Shown here: positions 1 through 8,429 of the stretch, piece after piece
How the letters are laid out: the number at the start of each line of letters is the position of its first letter
Position numbering within the stretch: position 1 is the stretch's first letter
From: Pseudomonas tremae
Lineage (GTDB): Bacteria; Pseudomonadota; Gammaproteobacteria; Pseudomonadales; Pseudomonadaceae
Length of the DNA: 64,000 bases
Assembly: GCF_001401155.1 (NCBI RefSeq)
Contig: NZ_LJRO01000482.1
Location: 1-64,000, forward strand
Direction: 5' to 3'
Program-made: the position numbers and the translations under genes
The notes under the pieces: model-generated
What the model was told of the DNA's origin: nothing
Databases searched by the model: none
What the model saw: only the letters and a program-made list of their open reading frames with translations

Positions 1-445
1 TTGCTCGGAGCATCCCTAGGTGGTCGTCACTAAGCTTGGCGTTCCGGCGACAACGAGTGATTGCGTTATAACTAACTAAGCCTATGCGTTCGAAACGCGT
101 GGTGATCCCGCTTTCTCATCCGACATCACATCTGTAACGTGGTGATAAATACGTTATCGCCAATGGCTGCCGCTTTTCGAGGACAGTGTGCGCTACCGAG
201 AGGTAGCTCTGATGGTGTACTCGGTTTTCTTGATGCTACGCTATGGGAATAATGGGTAATTTGCAGTCCCAGGCTGCCTGGTTGGGAGATCTTGCAAATT
301 CAGGAATCCTTTTGCAGGATGTGCATAGGGCCATAGTCATAACTGGTATGCAGTGCGCACATGAAATTGTAACATCGCCAACGTGGGTGAGAGTCTCAGT
401 ACGTTGACGTAACGTCCTTCATAAAATCAGGCGAGGAAAAGTGAA
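1..445. other. Region without a recognised gene
   Basis: I see no open frame with coding character on either strand and no RNA gene. A purine-rich stretch just before position 446 serves as ribosome binding site for the next gene. No GGAACC-type hrp box was found here. Confidence 0.4.
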
Positions 446-934
446 TTGAAATTCATCACAATGGTAACCACAGCTCTGCTCCTGCTCATGAGCGGCGCTC
501 ACGCCGAGGGACTGACAACCTCGGTGGATGGTAAAGAACTGACCGTTAGCTTCGGTAAGCCCACCATCAAGCAAGTGCTACATTACCGTAAAATGTACGA
601 CAAAAAACCTTTCCCTGATGCCGAGATCTATTACTACGACAACGGCACATACAAACTCATTTCGCAGGGTGAGAACCACTATGGCGTTTACTCCATACAG
701 GGCAAGCCAGACGAAGAAACTTTCACCGTGCGTTTCATTTCTCTGCCGTCTAGCGACTGGGGGAATAAAACGGCCTTTCATCAGTTAACTTTCGTCCGTG
801 GAGACAAGCAAAACATATTCATCCAGAACGCCGTTGTTGATACCGGCGAAGCCCTTGCCGAGCAGAATGGCACTTACACCCAAGAAGAAAATACCGTAAC
901 GAATCCGGTGCACACCGACTGGAAAAATAAATAA
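446..934 (+). CDS. Small secreted protein of unknown function
   Basis: A 162-residue protein I do not recognise. Residues 1-20 form a clear Sec signal peptide: Lys at position 2, a hydrophobic core, then cleavage after AHA, predicting a mature periplasmic or secreted protein of about 140 residues. The mature part is rich in Tyr, Asn and charged residues, has no Cys and looks beta-rich. The start chosen is TTG at 446, preceded by GAGGAAAA at good spacing; ATG at 461 would shorten the signal peptide but also works. The gene stands alone next to transposase and integrase relics and a candidate effector, so it may be accessory. No function can be assigned. Confidence 0.7.
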   Translation: MKFITMVTTALLLLMSGAHAEGLTTSVDGKELTVSFGKPTIKQVLHYRKMYDKKPFPDAEIYYYDNGTYKLISQGENHYGVYSIQGKPDEETFTVRFISLPSSDWGNKTAFHQLTFVRGDKQNIFIQNAVVDTGEALAEQNGTYTQEENTVTNPVHTDWKNK

Positions 935-1169
935 TCCTCAGGGAGTATTTAATCGTGGAGGTTCTTCTCTATCTACCCGTTCGTAAGATGCTACCGCCCC
1001 TGCGGCTTGGTGGCAGGCGATAACCAGCGCGACCTATCACAGTGTCTTGATGGGTAGGCGACAGCTGCTCACTTTGAAACTGCCGCAGGCAGCGTGACAA
1101 CCACGCTCCCTGAGGCTGGTGTGATGAGACTACCGGAGGATCCTATGCCGATGGCTGGCGATCCCCCGG

Positions 1170-1345
1170 TCAACTCGATCATCGCTGAAACCAGGCCAGG
1201 CGTTCAGCAGCGTTGTTGTCGAGCGGCAGGCTTGTGCTTGCCACGATGTCTGGCGGAAGTGACGACCTTCTAATCCGCTCCTTCGCTGATCGGTCCGGCG
1301 ATACTTTCGGCTTCGTTGAGCAGCGCCAACACATTCCGCAGGTAC
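1170..1345 (-). pseudogene. Relic of an IS66-type transposase (TnpC-like)
   Basis: On the minus strand one frame reads LALLNEAESIAGPISEGAD, then a stop, then SARHRGKHKP. A shifted frame continues SLPLDNNAAERLAWFQ. The acidic linker followed by a basic RGK-KP stretch, and the PLDNNAAE motif, both resemble IS66-family TnpC proteins. The stop, the frame change and the short length show a decayed fragment, perhaps with an internal deletion joining distant parts. No terminal inverted repeats were identified. Confidence 0.5.
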
Positions 1346-1429
1346 GCTGAATTAAAAGCCTAAAAGAGGCCCCGTCAGCGTGGTGCTCCCCCCCCCATCA
1401 ATGCATTCGTCAGTTTTGAATCTGTCTTC

Positions 1430-1457
1430 GGAACTCACGAGCCCTTGTGACCACACA
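1430..1457 (+). promoter_or_regulatory. hrp box (HrpL-dependent promoter)
   Basis: GGAACT, a 15-base spacer, then CCACACA. This fits the P. syringae hrp-box consensus GGAACC-N15/16-CCACNNA with one mismatch in the first half and none in the second. It lies about 170 bases upstream of the start at 1626 on the same strand, with no other gene between, and supports type III regulation of that gene. Confidence 0.75.
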
Positions 1458-1625
1458 TGAGGCCAAATTAATTCATTCGAGACAGTTCTGGGCCTGATCA
1501 ACAATGCCCAACGCGTCGCGCAATTGAGGTACGTGCCGGCCTGATGTGGGGAAGGTGCGCCTGAAACTCACGAAACGCCGCACTCGCCTCGACTTTATAA
1601 CCTTTCACCTTTGTATGGAGAAATC

Positions 1626-2930
1626 ATGCGCTCAACCCTATCGATCCCTGTTTCCAAAACATCAGTTTTCAACGACTATCAGCAGCCCGCAGCGGTGGTG
1701 TCGGCACCGACACCGACACCGACACCGTCGTCACCAATAGATAAAAAAACGGGTACTACCTCGGTTGTTAATTCGGCACGCGACAAAGCGTTGCAATCGA
1801 AATTAAATAAACTATTCCCCACGCTACGGCGTTCCAATTCAACCTCCGCAGAAACCACACGCAAGCTGGCGCCCGATGTACGCCGGTTCGACACCTTGCT
1901 GCATCCCACTGAAAATGCCAGCAATCTCAGCGCAGGAATTCTGATGCTGGCTCAAAACGACAAGCGTCAATGGCATCGTGTGACGTGCTCACCCGGTTTA
2001 CTTTTACAGAACATCGAAGTGCGACCTGAAAAAGGCCTGCTGAATTTGACCGGATCGGAAAAGTTTTGCAGCGGCGAACTGAGCCAAACAGAAAAACGCG
2101 ATCTTCAGCGCGCCGTCACCAGTATCGTAATGACCTACAACCAGATAGCGGCGGAGCATGGGGAAACACCGATCAGCATTCATGAAAATCATTTGGAGGG
2201 CGATGGCAAGGTGTACGAGGATCGACGTATTCCACGCAAATCGAATGAAAAGGATTACGATTATTACCACACACTGGGCGTCAGTTATGCCGATAATGGA
2301 AAAATGCTGCCGCATTACCATCTTGAGTTTAATGGCACATTAAACAAACACAACGTCGGTATTATACTCGACAATCTGAAGCATTTGGGCAAGCAAGTAA
2401 TAAAGAAAGACATTCTGACTGAAAAAGAAATTACCGCAGTTTTAGAAAAACTCCCAGAACATAATGGCACACCCGGCTTCAATGCCGCGATGGTAAGAGA
2501 GCAGCGTCCACTGCTGCCCAACGAAATAACCGACCCAACAGCACGGGTGCAGCGCCGCGACGAGCTTGAGGGTGACTTCATTTCCTTATCAAGTCACAAC
2601 ACCGAATTGGCAGCTGATAAAGATCGCTTGTTCATTCAGAACGCGCATATGAATTCTTTCCGACCAGCCGAGCCTATATTCGAATGCTTTTCAGCAGGCC
2701 AGGTATCGGTCATCGACGACTTGCGGAAAATTGAGAAATATCTGCAGTCGGACAACTCCGAATCTTCTGGCCAGTTAGATTTCAATGAGCTTTTAGCGAT
2801 CCACTTTAGCTTGAATAAAGCGCTGAAGGAATTGAACGGCGATGCGAGCAGCACTGTCGAGCAACGTCAGGAGTTGGCGGCCAGATTTGGCGCCGGTATC
2901 GAGAAGATCAAACAGTTGGTGATCTCATGA
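1626..2930 (+). CDS. Candidate type III secreted effector, family not recognised
   Basis: A 434-residue protein that I cannot match to a named Hop family. Evidence for an effector: an hrp box about 170 bases upstream, and an N-terminus typical of type III substrates (MRSTLSIPVSKTSVF, rich in Ser, no acidic residue in the first dozen). A low-complexity APTPTPTPSSP stretch at about residues 27-37 comes from a hexanucleotide repeat. There is no signal peptide or membrane segment. The middle contains a His/Tyr-rich block (DYDYYHTLGVSYADNG, then LPHYHLEFNG); whether it is catalytic is unknown. The C-terminal third looks helical. Start at ATG 1626 is chosen for the GGAG seven bases upstream; ATG 1611 is in frame but has no such site. 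Flanking transposase and integrase relics suggest horizontal acquisition. Confidence 0.7.
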   Translation: MRSTLSIPVSKTSVFNDYQQPAAVVSAPTPTPTPSSPIDKKTGTTSVVNSARDKALQSKLNKLFPTLRRSNSTSAETTRKLAPDVRRFDTLLHPTENASNLSAGILMLAQNDKRQWHRVTCSPGLLLQNIEVRPEKGLLNLTGSEKFCSGELSQTEKRDLQRAVTSIVMTYNQIAAEHGETPISIHENHLEGDGKVYEDRRIPRKSNEKDYDYYHTLGVSYADNGKMLPHYHLEFNGTLNKHNVGIILDNLKHLGKQVIKKDILTEKEITAVLEKLPEHNGTPGFNAAMVREQRPLLPNEITDPTARVQRRDELEGDFISLSSHNTELAADKDRLFIQNAHMNSFRPAEPIFECFSAGQVSVIDDLRKIEKYLQSDNSESSGQLDFNELLAIHFSLNKALKELNGDASSTVEQRQELAARFGAGIEKIKQLVIS

Positions 2931-3013
2931 TGGCAACACGCCCTAGCTGAATCCAATGATGATCGAAACAAGCGCAAGTATAGGGGGGCGGTGAACATTA
3001 AGCCTGGCATCCG

Positions 3014-3370
3014 ATGGGCGAGCTGATAATCACCAGCGTCGGCGAGCGCCGACTAACAGCACTGAGGTTTCAGGAAACTGCCCGCAGTGCCGGCAGCGGC
3101 GAGTGGTTCGCCAATATCCGCAACCCAAGCAAGCGCCGGGCGCGCCAAGCAGATCTGCGCAGCTTTGCCGATGCCGAAGAGTTTCGCGCGGTGAGCCGGG
3201 CGCACGTTTTTAGCTTGGAGCGCCCAGATGGAGCGACGCGCTCTGTCGGGGCGAAGGTTTCCGATGATTTCGGTCGAATTCAGCCAGAAGCATATACACT
3301 GCACACTGCACAGTTTGGCCTTTGTATCGCGCCTAAACCTGCCGCTGTAAGAGCTTCAGCCAGGATTTAA
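3014..3370 (+). pseudogene. Relic of a tyrosine recombinase (integrase), N-terminal domain only
   Basis: The first about 75 codons resemble the core-binding domain of tyrosine recombinases: EWFANIRNPSKRRARQADL, then EEFRAVSRAHV. After this the similarity moves into a neighbouring frame (LAWSAQMERRALSG) and then fades. The catalytic domain with R-H-R-Y residues is absent. The open frame to 3370 is therefore a frameshifted fragment. It marks a former mobile element beside the candidate effector gene. Confidence 0.55.
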
Positions 3371-3389
3371 AAACTGTGGTAACAAAAAA

Positions 3390-5015
3390 TCACACAAGTT
3401 TAAAATTCTTCAATAGAAGATCCAGCGAATTAGCGGTGTTAGACAGGCCCTGACTGGCCATGTTAGTGATTTTAGAATTCTCCACGCCTTCGTTAGCCAA
3501 CGTCCTGATTTTTTCAAGATTTTGCTCAATCTCTCGTGTCACGCTTGCTTGCTCTTCTGCCGCCCTGGCAATGACCTGGTTGCGATCACTGATTTTTTCA
3601 ATAGCTAAACTTACTTTTTCTAATGATTTGCCGGCGCCCAAAGCGACTTCAAGTGTTGTGCTGGCATTACTAACACTTCTGTTGATGGCTCCAATGGCTT
3701 GATCTGTACCTAGGCTAATACTGCTTACCAGGCTTTCTATTTCGAGAGTCGATGCGCGCGTACGCGACGCAAGATTACGAACTTCATCAGCGACGACGGC
3801 GAATCCACGGCCCAGCTCGCCTGCTCGTGCTGCTTCAATGGCAGCATTCAATGCGAGCAGATTCGTTTGGTCGGCCACTGAGCGGATATCCACTAATATA
3901 TTGTTGATGCCGGCTGCTTGATGGGCAAAATCATTCACTAAAACCGAGCTTTGTTGAACATCGCCTGTAAGTTCCTGGATGGCTTTAATGACATTGATAA
4001 CAAGACGATTTCCTTCCAGGGTTGATTCGGCAGATGATTTCGACGCTTGCGCAGTGGTAACCGCATTAGTCGCCACCTCATCGACAGCAATGCTCATTTC
4101 ATTGAACGCTGTGGCAACACGCTCGACTTGTTGATTCTCTTCATCGGCCGACTTGGCATGTGATTCAGCCAGAAGGCTTAAATCAGAAGCAGAAGTCGTG
4201 AGGTTCTTGGCGGTGTGGGTGATGATGCCCAATGTTTCAGAAAGCTTTCCTTGCATGACTTGCATGGACTTCTGAAGTAAAGAAAGTTCATCATCGCCTG
4301 AAACGTCGATAGGTTCCCTCAGGTCTCCTCGAGCAATGCGATCAGCAATGTCGACCGTGATCTTTAAAGGCCTCTGAATACTCCTCACTATAGTCCAGGC
4401 TAAGACGCCACCCAAGATAAATACAGCGATGACAAAAAAGACAGAAAGATTCACTATTTTTTTGTATTCTTGTTCGACGGATGAGTTTACCTTGACTGTT
4501 TTTTCTTCGATGTCTTCAGCCAATAGGTTCAGCTGTGAAAGAGCGGCATTGTGATTTTGATTAAGCTCATTATTAAGCAGTGATTTTAGTTTTTCGGTGT
4601 CTCCCTGTTCTGACAGGGAAAGCAGTGCTGGAAACAAAACAGCGTATTCGTCCATTGCTTTTTTATAAGCATCATAAGCTGTCTTTTGTTGTTCCCCGTG
4701 CACGAGACTTTCAAATTTATTTTGCTGTGTCTTGAGCTGATCATAACGCTGCTTCATCAAGCCGGTGATGCGATCCAATGTCGCCTGGTCACGGTTTGCC
4801 AATAGCCAGTAAGACAGCACTCTCAACCTAAGGGTGAGTTCCGTGAGTCGATTCATGGTCGTAGCCGTTGGTAGCATTTTTTGCCCTGTCTCAACTTGGG
4901 CAGCCCTCAGTTTCGATATTGACTGAAAGGAGAACACAGATAGAAACAGCACCATAAAACCTATCATTGCAAAGCTAAGATAGGCTCGGGTGCCTATTTT
5001 GAAATTTCTAATCAT
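3390..5015 (-). CDS. Methyl-accepting chemotaxis protein (orphan chemoreceptor)
   Basis: Membrane chemoreceptor of about 541 residues that would signal through CheA/CheW arrays. Order: short cytoplasmic tail, a first membrane helix at about 11-30, a periplasmic helical region of about 150 residues resembling the four-helix-bundle ligand domain, a second membrane helix near residues 195-215, a HAMP domain, and the signalling domain. The highly conserved hairpin tip is present (DQTNLLALNAAIEAARAGE). The protein ends LLLKNFKLV, with no aromatic CheR-binding pentapeptide. ATG 5015 is preferred because AGGA precedes it; upstream in-frame starts would add an unusual N-terminal tail. Ligand unknown. 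The gene stands alone. Confidence 0.85.
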   Translation of the reverse strand: MIRNFKIGTRAYLSFAMIGFMVLFLSVFSFQSISKLRAAQVETGQKMLPTATTMNRLTELTLRLRVLSYWLLANRDQATLDRITGLMKQRYDQLKTQQNKFESLVHGEQQKTAYDAYKKAMDEYAVLFPALLSLSEQGDTEKLKSLLNNELNQNHNAALSQLNLLAEDIEEKTVKVNSSVEQEYKKIVNLSVFFVIAVFILGGVLAWTIVRSIQRPLKITVDIADRIARGDLREPIDVSGDDELSLLQKSMQVMQGKLSETLGIITHTAKNLTTSASDLSLLAESHAKSADEENQQVERVATAFNEMSIAVDEVATNAVTTAQASKSSAESTLEGNRLVINVIKAIQELTGDVQQSSVLVNDFAHQAAGINNILVDIRSVADQTNLLALNAAIEAARAGELGRGFAVVADEVRNLASRTRASTLEIESLVSSISLGTDQAIGAINRSVSNASTTLEVALGAGKSLEKVSLAIEKISDRNQVIARAAEEQASVTREIEQNLEKIRTLANEGVENSKITNMASQGLSNTANSLDLLLKNFKLV

Positions 5016-5357
5016 TGCCAGCATCCTGTTTTTTGTAAGGTTCTGTGAAAGTAACGTGTTAGGTTTTACGTTCAGTTTCAAGCGCTTTCAAGAGGATTAG
5101 ATAATTTCACGACTCAATATAAATCAAGTTAAAACCTAAAAAGTCTCCTGGCAGATTGTTTTGATGTACAGGTGTTCATGTGTTGCTTTTAATGGGTTTT
5201 ATTTTTCTGAGCGGCAAATCCAATGTATCGGCTCCAAGGAAAAATCTTTAGCACAGCCACAACAAATTTATAAATTTTCGCTCAGCTGCATCAGCGTTGA
5301 GGATCAGGGCTCGAAAAAAGTTGTTTTGTTGCAACGGGTAATAACACACGCTATGGA
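5016..5357. other. Intergenic region without a recognised gene
   Basis: This lies between the start of the chemoreceptor gene and the end of the cytochrome gene, both on the minus strand, so it should contain the chemoreceptor promoter. Small open frames here show no coding features. I found no clear terminator or sigma-54/sigma-28 site that I would defend. Confidence 0.35.
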
Positions 5358-6164
5358 TCAAGGCTCTATCTTGCGTCCCGCCATATGCTGCAAATACGCC
5401 ATCAGCCTCTGCAAGTCGGCATCCGGCAGTACCGTTTCCGAAAACCCCGGCATCTTCGCCTGTGGCCAATGACGCAAATCCTGAGGGTTGCGAATGTAGC
5501 GCTTGAGGAAGTCCATGCCCAGATACTCGGTCGGGTTATAGGGAATATTCAGATCGGGTCCTAACTGTGCATCACCTGCACCGTTCAAGCGGTGGCAAGC
5601 CACACAGTTTCGTTGAAACAGTGCAAAGCCCTGATTGACCGGATCGTCAGGCTTGAGCGCTGGGTCCGGCAACAGGGCGGGGAAGCGCTCGGCAACTGAA
5701 GCCATGCGTGTGATGCTGGCCACTTCGAATGGCCATTGCTCCGGGCTGATATTGTCTGCCTGCGGGTCCGTCCACACTATATAGAACGGCCCCGCGCTGG
5801 GTTTGCCAGGGGACAATGGCGGCCAAGGATGGGCAGGGTCCTCGATAGCCAGCCAGGCCCGTGCGCCTTTATCGTTGAGTAGCGGTGCGGCGGGCAGCTC
5901 TGCGGCAAACCCGTCCAGTGCCACGGCCTGCAGGTGATCCTGAGGCTTGGTTCCCTTCAGCAACGCGGCCAGAGGCACGGCACGGTAGGTCATGTCCCTC
6001 TTGTAGGACACATCATCTTTAACGGTAATAGCTTGCAGCTGAGGATGGGTAAGCAATTCTTCGGTTTGCCAGATGCGGCTGCTCTCGCCCAATTGCAATT
6101 CCAGCTGGGCAGCGGACAGCGTCGTGCTCAGCAGCAGAGCACTGAGCAGAATAAGTGCTTTCAA
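5358..6164 (-). CDS. Periplasmic c-type cytochrome protein
   Basis: About 268 residues with a signal peptide (LKALILLSALLLSTTLSAA). The N-terminal about 150 residues are weakly similar in style to small oxidoreductase or molybdopterin-binding-type periplasmic domains. The C-terminal about 90 residues are a class I cytochrome c domain: heme attachment at CVACH and a likely axial Met in KMPGF. It should act as a periplasmic electron carrier; the partner is unknown. The open frame extends upstream to 6344, but a strong GGGAGGG sits seven bases before a TTG at 6164 that begins exactly at the signal peptide, so that start is chosen. No partner dehydrogenase gene lies next to it. Confidence 0.75.
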   Translation of the reverse strand: MKALILLSALLLSTTLSAAQLELQLGESSRIWQTEELLTHPQLQAITVKDDVSYKRDMTYRAVPLAALLKGTKPQDHLQAVALDGFAAELPAAPLLNDKGARAWLAIEDPAHPWPPLSPGKPSAGPFYIVWTDPQADNISPEQWPFEVASITRMASVAERFPALLPDPALKPDDPVNQGFALFQRNCVACHRLNGAGDAQLGPDLNIPYNPTEYLGMDFLKRYIRNPQDLRHWPQAKMPGFSETVLPDADLQRLMAYLQHMAGRKIEP

Positions 6165-6375
6165 AACGTGGCCCTCCCTATCGTGAACTGCGAGAAGTCT
6201 TTCACAGACACATGGATGCTGAATAGCGGGCTGGTCGCAGGTCGGTGGTTTTTCATGAATCCAAGCCAACGCGCGTAGTAAGGAGTCGGGAAGGGCTGAA
6301 GTCAGTTGAGCTATTGGAACCATAACGGATTCGCTACCACTCACCTTGGGTCACTACCGGCCAAGGGCGTTTTCA

Positions 6376-7089
6376 ATGCACGAAGATGCAAATGAATCGA
6401 CAGAAATCCATACCCGGGTTTTTCCGATGGAATGGATTGAGATCGGGCCCTGCACGTTTTCAAGCCACGCGCAGCACGTTGCCAATCTGACCAACCCGCA
6501 ACCTGCTCCCTCAATAGGCGGGGTCGAGTTGTTTCTTCCGCCTAATGTGTACCATCCCGGTACCGGACTGTCCTCCAGCCTTTTGGTCGAAGCGCTGTCG
6601 AGCGAAAATCTGGGGAGAACCGTGTTGGACCTCGGGTGTGGCAGTGGTTATATAGGGATATCTCTCTATCGCCCTGGGATGGATCTGGTTCTGGCCGATA
6701 TTTCAAAAGACTCAATTTTGAGCAGCACCGAAAACCTCCGCCGTATGGAGATACCGGGGAGGGTGCTAGAGAGCGATTTATTCTCAAATCTGAAAGGCCT
6801 GCGCTTCGACACGATTCTGTTTAATCCGCCTTTACTCGACAAAAAGATAGAACACGAAGCTGAAATCGCATTATGTGACCCTAATGGTGATTTGCTGACT
6901 CGTTTTCTCACTGAGGCGCCACAGCATTTGATTTCAACGGGGTGTATTTACTTTATTGCGTCCAACCTGATGAACCGTGAGGTGTTATTAAATGGATTAG
7001 TCGGTTATCGATACAACATTATCTCGTCTTCATTTTCCACTCAGTCGCAGGTCTCACGCTGGATAATCAGCGCCCGGCCAAAGCATTGA
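6376..7089 (+). CDS. Class I SAM-dependent methyltransferase of the NPP type
   Basis: About 237 residues. The glycine-rich SAM-binding motif is VLDLGCGSGYIG, and the post-motif acidic residue falls in LVLADIS. The FNPPL motif is the NPP[YLF] signature of N-methyltransferases such as PrmC (glutamine) and RsmC/RlmG (guanine N2), so the target is likely a nitrogen atom. Upstream, PPNVYHPGTGLSS resembles the segment before motif I in that group. The true substrate is unknown. The start is uncertain: TTG 6346, ATG 6376 and ATG 6427 are all possible; 6376 has a modest AAGGGCG upstream. Its 3' end overlaps the end of a decayed minus-strand frame. Confidence 0.7.
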   Translation: MHEDANESTEIHTRVFPMEWIEIGPCTFSSHAQHVANLTNPQPAPSIGGVELFLPPNVYHPGTGLSSSLLVEALSSENLGRTVLDLGCGSGYIGISLYRPGMDLVLADISKDSILSSTENLRRMEIPGRVLESDLFSNLKGLRFDTILFNPPLLDKKIEHEAEIALCDPNGDLLTRFLTEAPQHLISTGCIYFIASNLMNREVLLNGLVGYRYNIISSSFSTQSQVSRWIISARPKH

Positions 7090-7468
7090 GCCACAGGCTG
7101 AGATAGGTGTGATCGTCACGTAACAGCCCCTTGTAAACGTCTGCACAGCGTAGGGGTGTTGCGATGGCGTCCTGAATCAAAAAACACGCAGGCAATTGTT
7201 TATCCCCTGATGTACCCAGCCATTCGACCCCTCTGCGCGTGCTGTCAGCGAGTCAACGCTGATGAGCGCCGAATCTTCTGCGAGAGGCCCACGCTTGGTG
7301 CAATACGCCAAGTCTGCTGAGGAACTTGGACAATACGGTTTTTTCTATCAGCCAAACGGCCCGTTCAACACCATCTGCTGATTTCCTGGTGTTGTAATAA
7401 AAGGGTGTTGCAGCAATCACAATGGCTACATCGTTGATATACCTGCCCGAGGCACTTTTGGTGAGCAA
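7068..7468 (-). pseudogene. Decayed gene interrupted by an in-frame stop
   Basis: On the minus strand an open frame of 71 codons ends at a TGA at 7253-7255. The same frame then continues without another stop to a TGA at 7068-7070. The downstream part reads like real protein (VEWLGTSGDKQLPACFLIQ, then LLRDDHTYLSLWLNALAGR). This suggests one gene fragment of about 130 codons broken by a nonsense mutation and lacking its 5' part. I do not recognise the family. It overlaps the 3' end of the convergent methyltransferase gene by about 22 bases. Confidence 0.35.
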
Positions 7469-7499
7469 TCCCGAAGGAACTGTATGTGGAGCACCCTCT

Positions 7500-8360
7500 A
7501 TGGGCTCGTCTCCATGCGTGATACCGCTGTGCGCAGACCATTTACCGCAGGCGGTGGGGCTTTCAGACGCTTTGCGCTGGCCTTACCGAGAGGCGGACTG
7601 GCGCTTCGCCTTCGATCTTGGCGCTGGTCTTGCGGTGGAGGTGGAGGGGCAACTGCTTGCCACGGCGTTGTGGTGGCCACAAGGCGAAAACCATGCCTCG
7701 GTAGGTATGATCATTGTTTCCCCCTCGCTGCAGGGCCAGGGCATCGGGCGCGCTCTGATGGATCAACTGATGCAGCAGGCCGGCGAGCGAACGCTGATCC
7801 TCAATTCCACTCAGCAAGGCCTGGCACTGTACACGCGGCTCGGCTTCGTTGCGCATGGGAAGGTCAACCAGCACCAGGCAAAGCTTGAACATGCCGCTCA
7901 CTTTGTTCCTGATTCGGTGAACGTGCGTGTCATGCAGGCCGATGACGAGCAACCGCTGCAACAACTGGATCTGGCCGCCACAGGCCGGGATCGCAGTGTA
8001 TTACTGAGAGCCTTGTTCGACCACGCCAGTACCTTGGTCATTGATCGCGGCGCGGGTGTTTCAGCTTACGGCTGTGTGCGCGAGTTCGGGCGGGGTGTGG
8101 TCATCGGTCCGGTAATCGCCAGGGGGCCTGCTGCTGCAGCGGATGCCAAGGCGCTAATCGCAGCACTGGCCAATACCCATCGCGGACATTTCGTGCGTAT
8201 CGACGTCACTGAAGACGCAGGCTTATCGGATTGGTTGACCGAGCAAGGTCTGCCCTGCGTCGACCATGCGATACCCATGGTCCGCCTGACGCCATTGCAG
8301 GTTTGCCCTGCTGAAACTGATGCGCGGCTGTTCGCCCTGTCCAACCAGTCGATTGGTTGA
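7500..8360 (+). CDS. GNAT-family N-acetyltransferase, two-domain
   Basis: About 286 residues. The N-terminal half is a typical GNAT fold: the acetyl-CoA pyrophosphate-binding loop appears as SLQGQGIGRALM (R/Q-x-x-G-x-G/A), followed by ALYTRLGF, the usual beta-5/alpha-4 motif. The C-terminal half (from about residue 145) looks like a second, degenerate GNAT-like domain, as in the Acetyltransf_18 type. Substrate unknown. ATG 7500 is chosen because the upstream extension to 7422 lacks a binding site, while GGAG lies about ten bases before 7500. It precedes the FAD oxidoreductase by 69 bases on the same strand, so a shared role in amine or amino acid metabolism is possible. Confidence 0.75.
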   Translation: MGSSPCVIPLCADHLPQAVGLSDALRWPYREADWRFAFDLGAGLAVEVEGQLLATALWWPQGENHASVGMIIVSPSLQGQGIGRALMDQLMQQAGERTLILNSTQQGLALYTRLGFVAHGKVNQHQAKLEHAAHFVPDSVNVRVMQADDEQPLQQLDLAATGRDRSVLLRALFDHASTLVIDRGAGVSAYGCVREFGRGVVIGPVIARGPAAAADAKALIAALANTHRGHFVRIDVTEDAGLSDWLTEQGLPCVDHAIPMVRLTPLQVCPAETDARLFALSNQSIG

Positions 8361-8429
8361 CGCGTACGGCCAGCGAATTTGTGTAATGCGCGACCCGATG
8401 ATTAACCCTGAAATAATGGACAGCCCCTG

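Noticed and set aside
5161..5472. A 103-codon plus-strand open frame upstream of the cytochrome gene end
   Set aside because: Overlaps the cytochrome gene antisense at its 3' part and has no recognisable domain or binding site.
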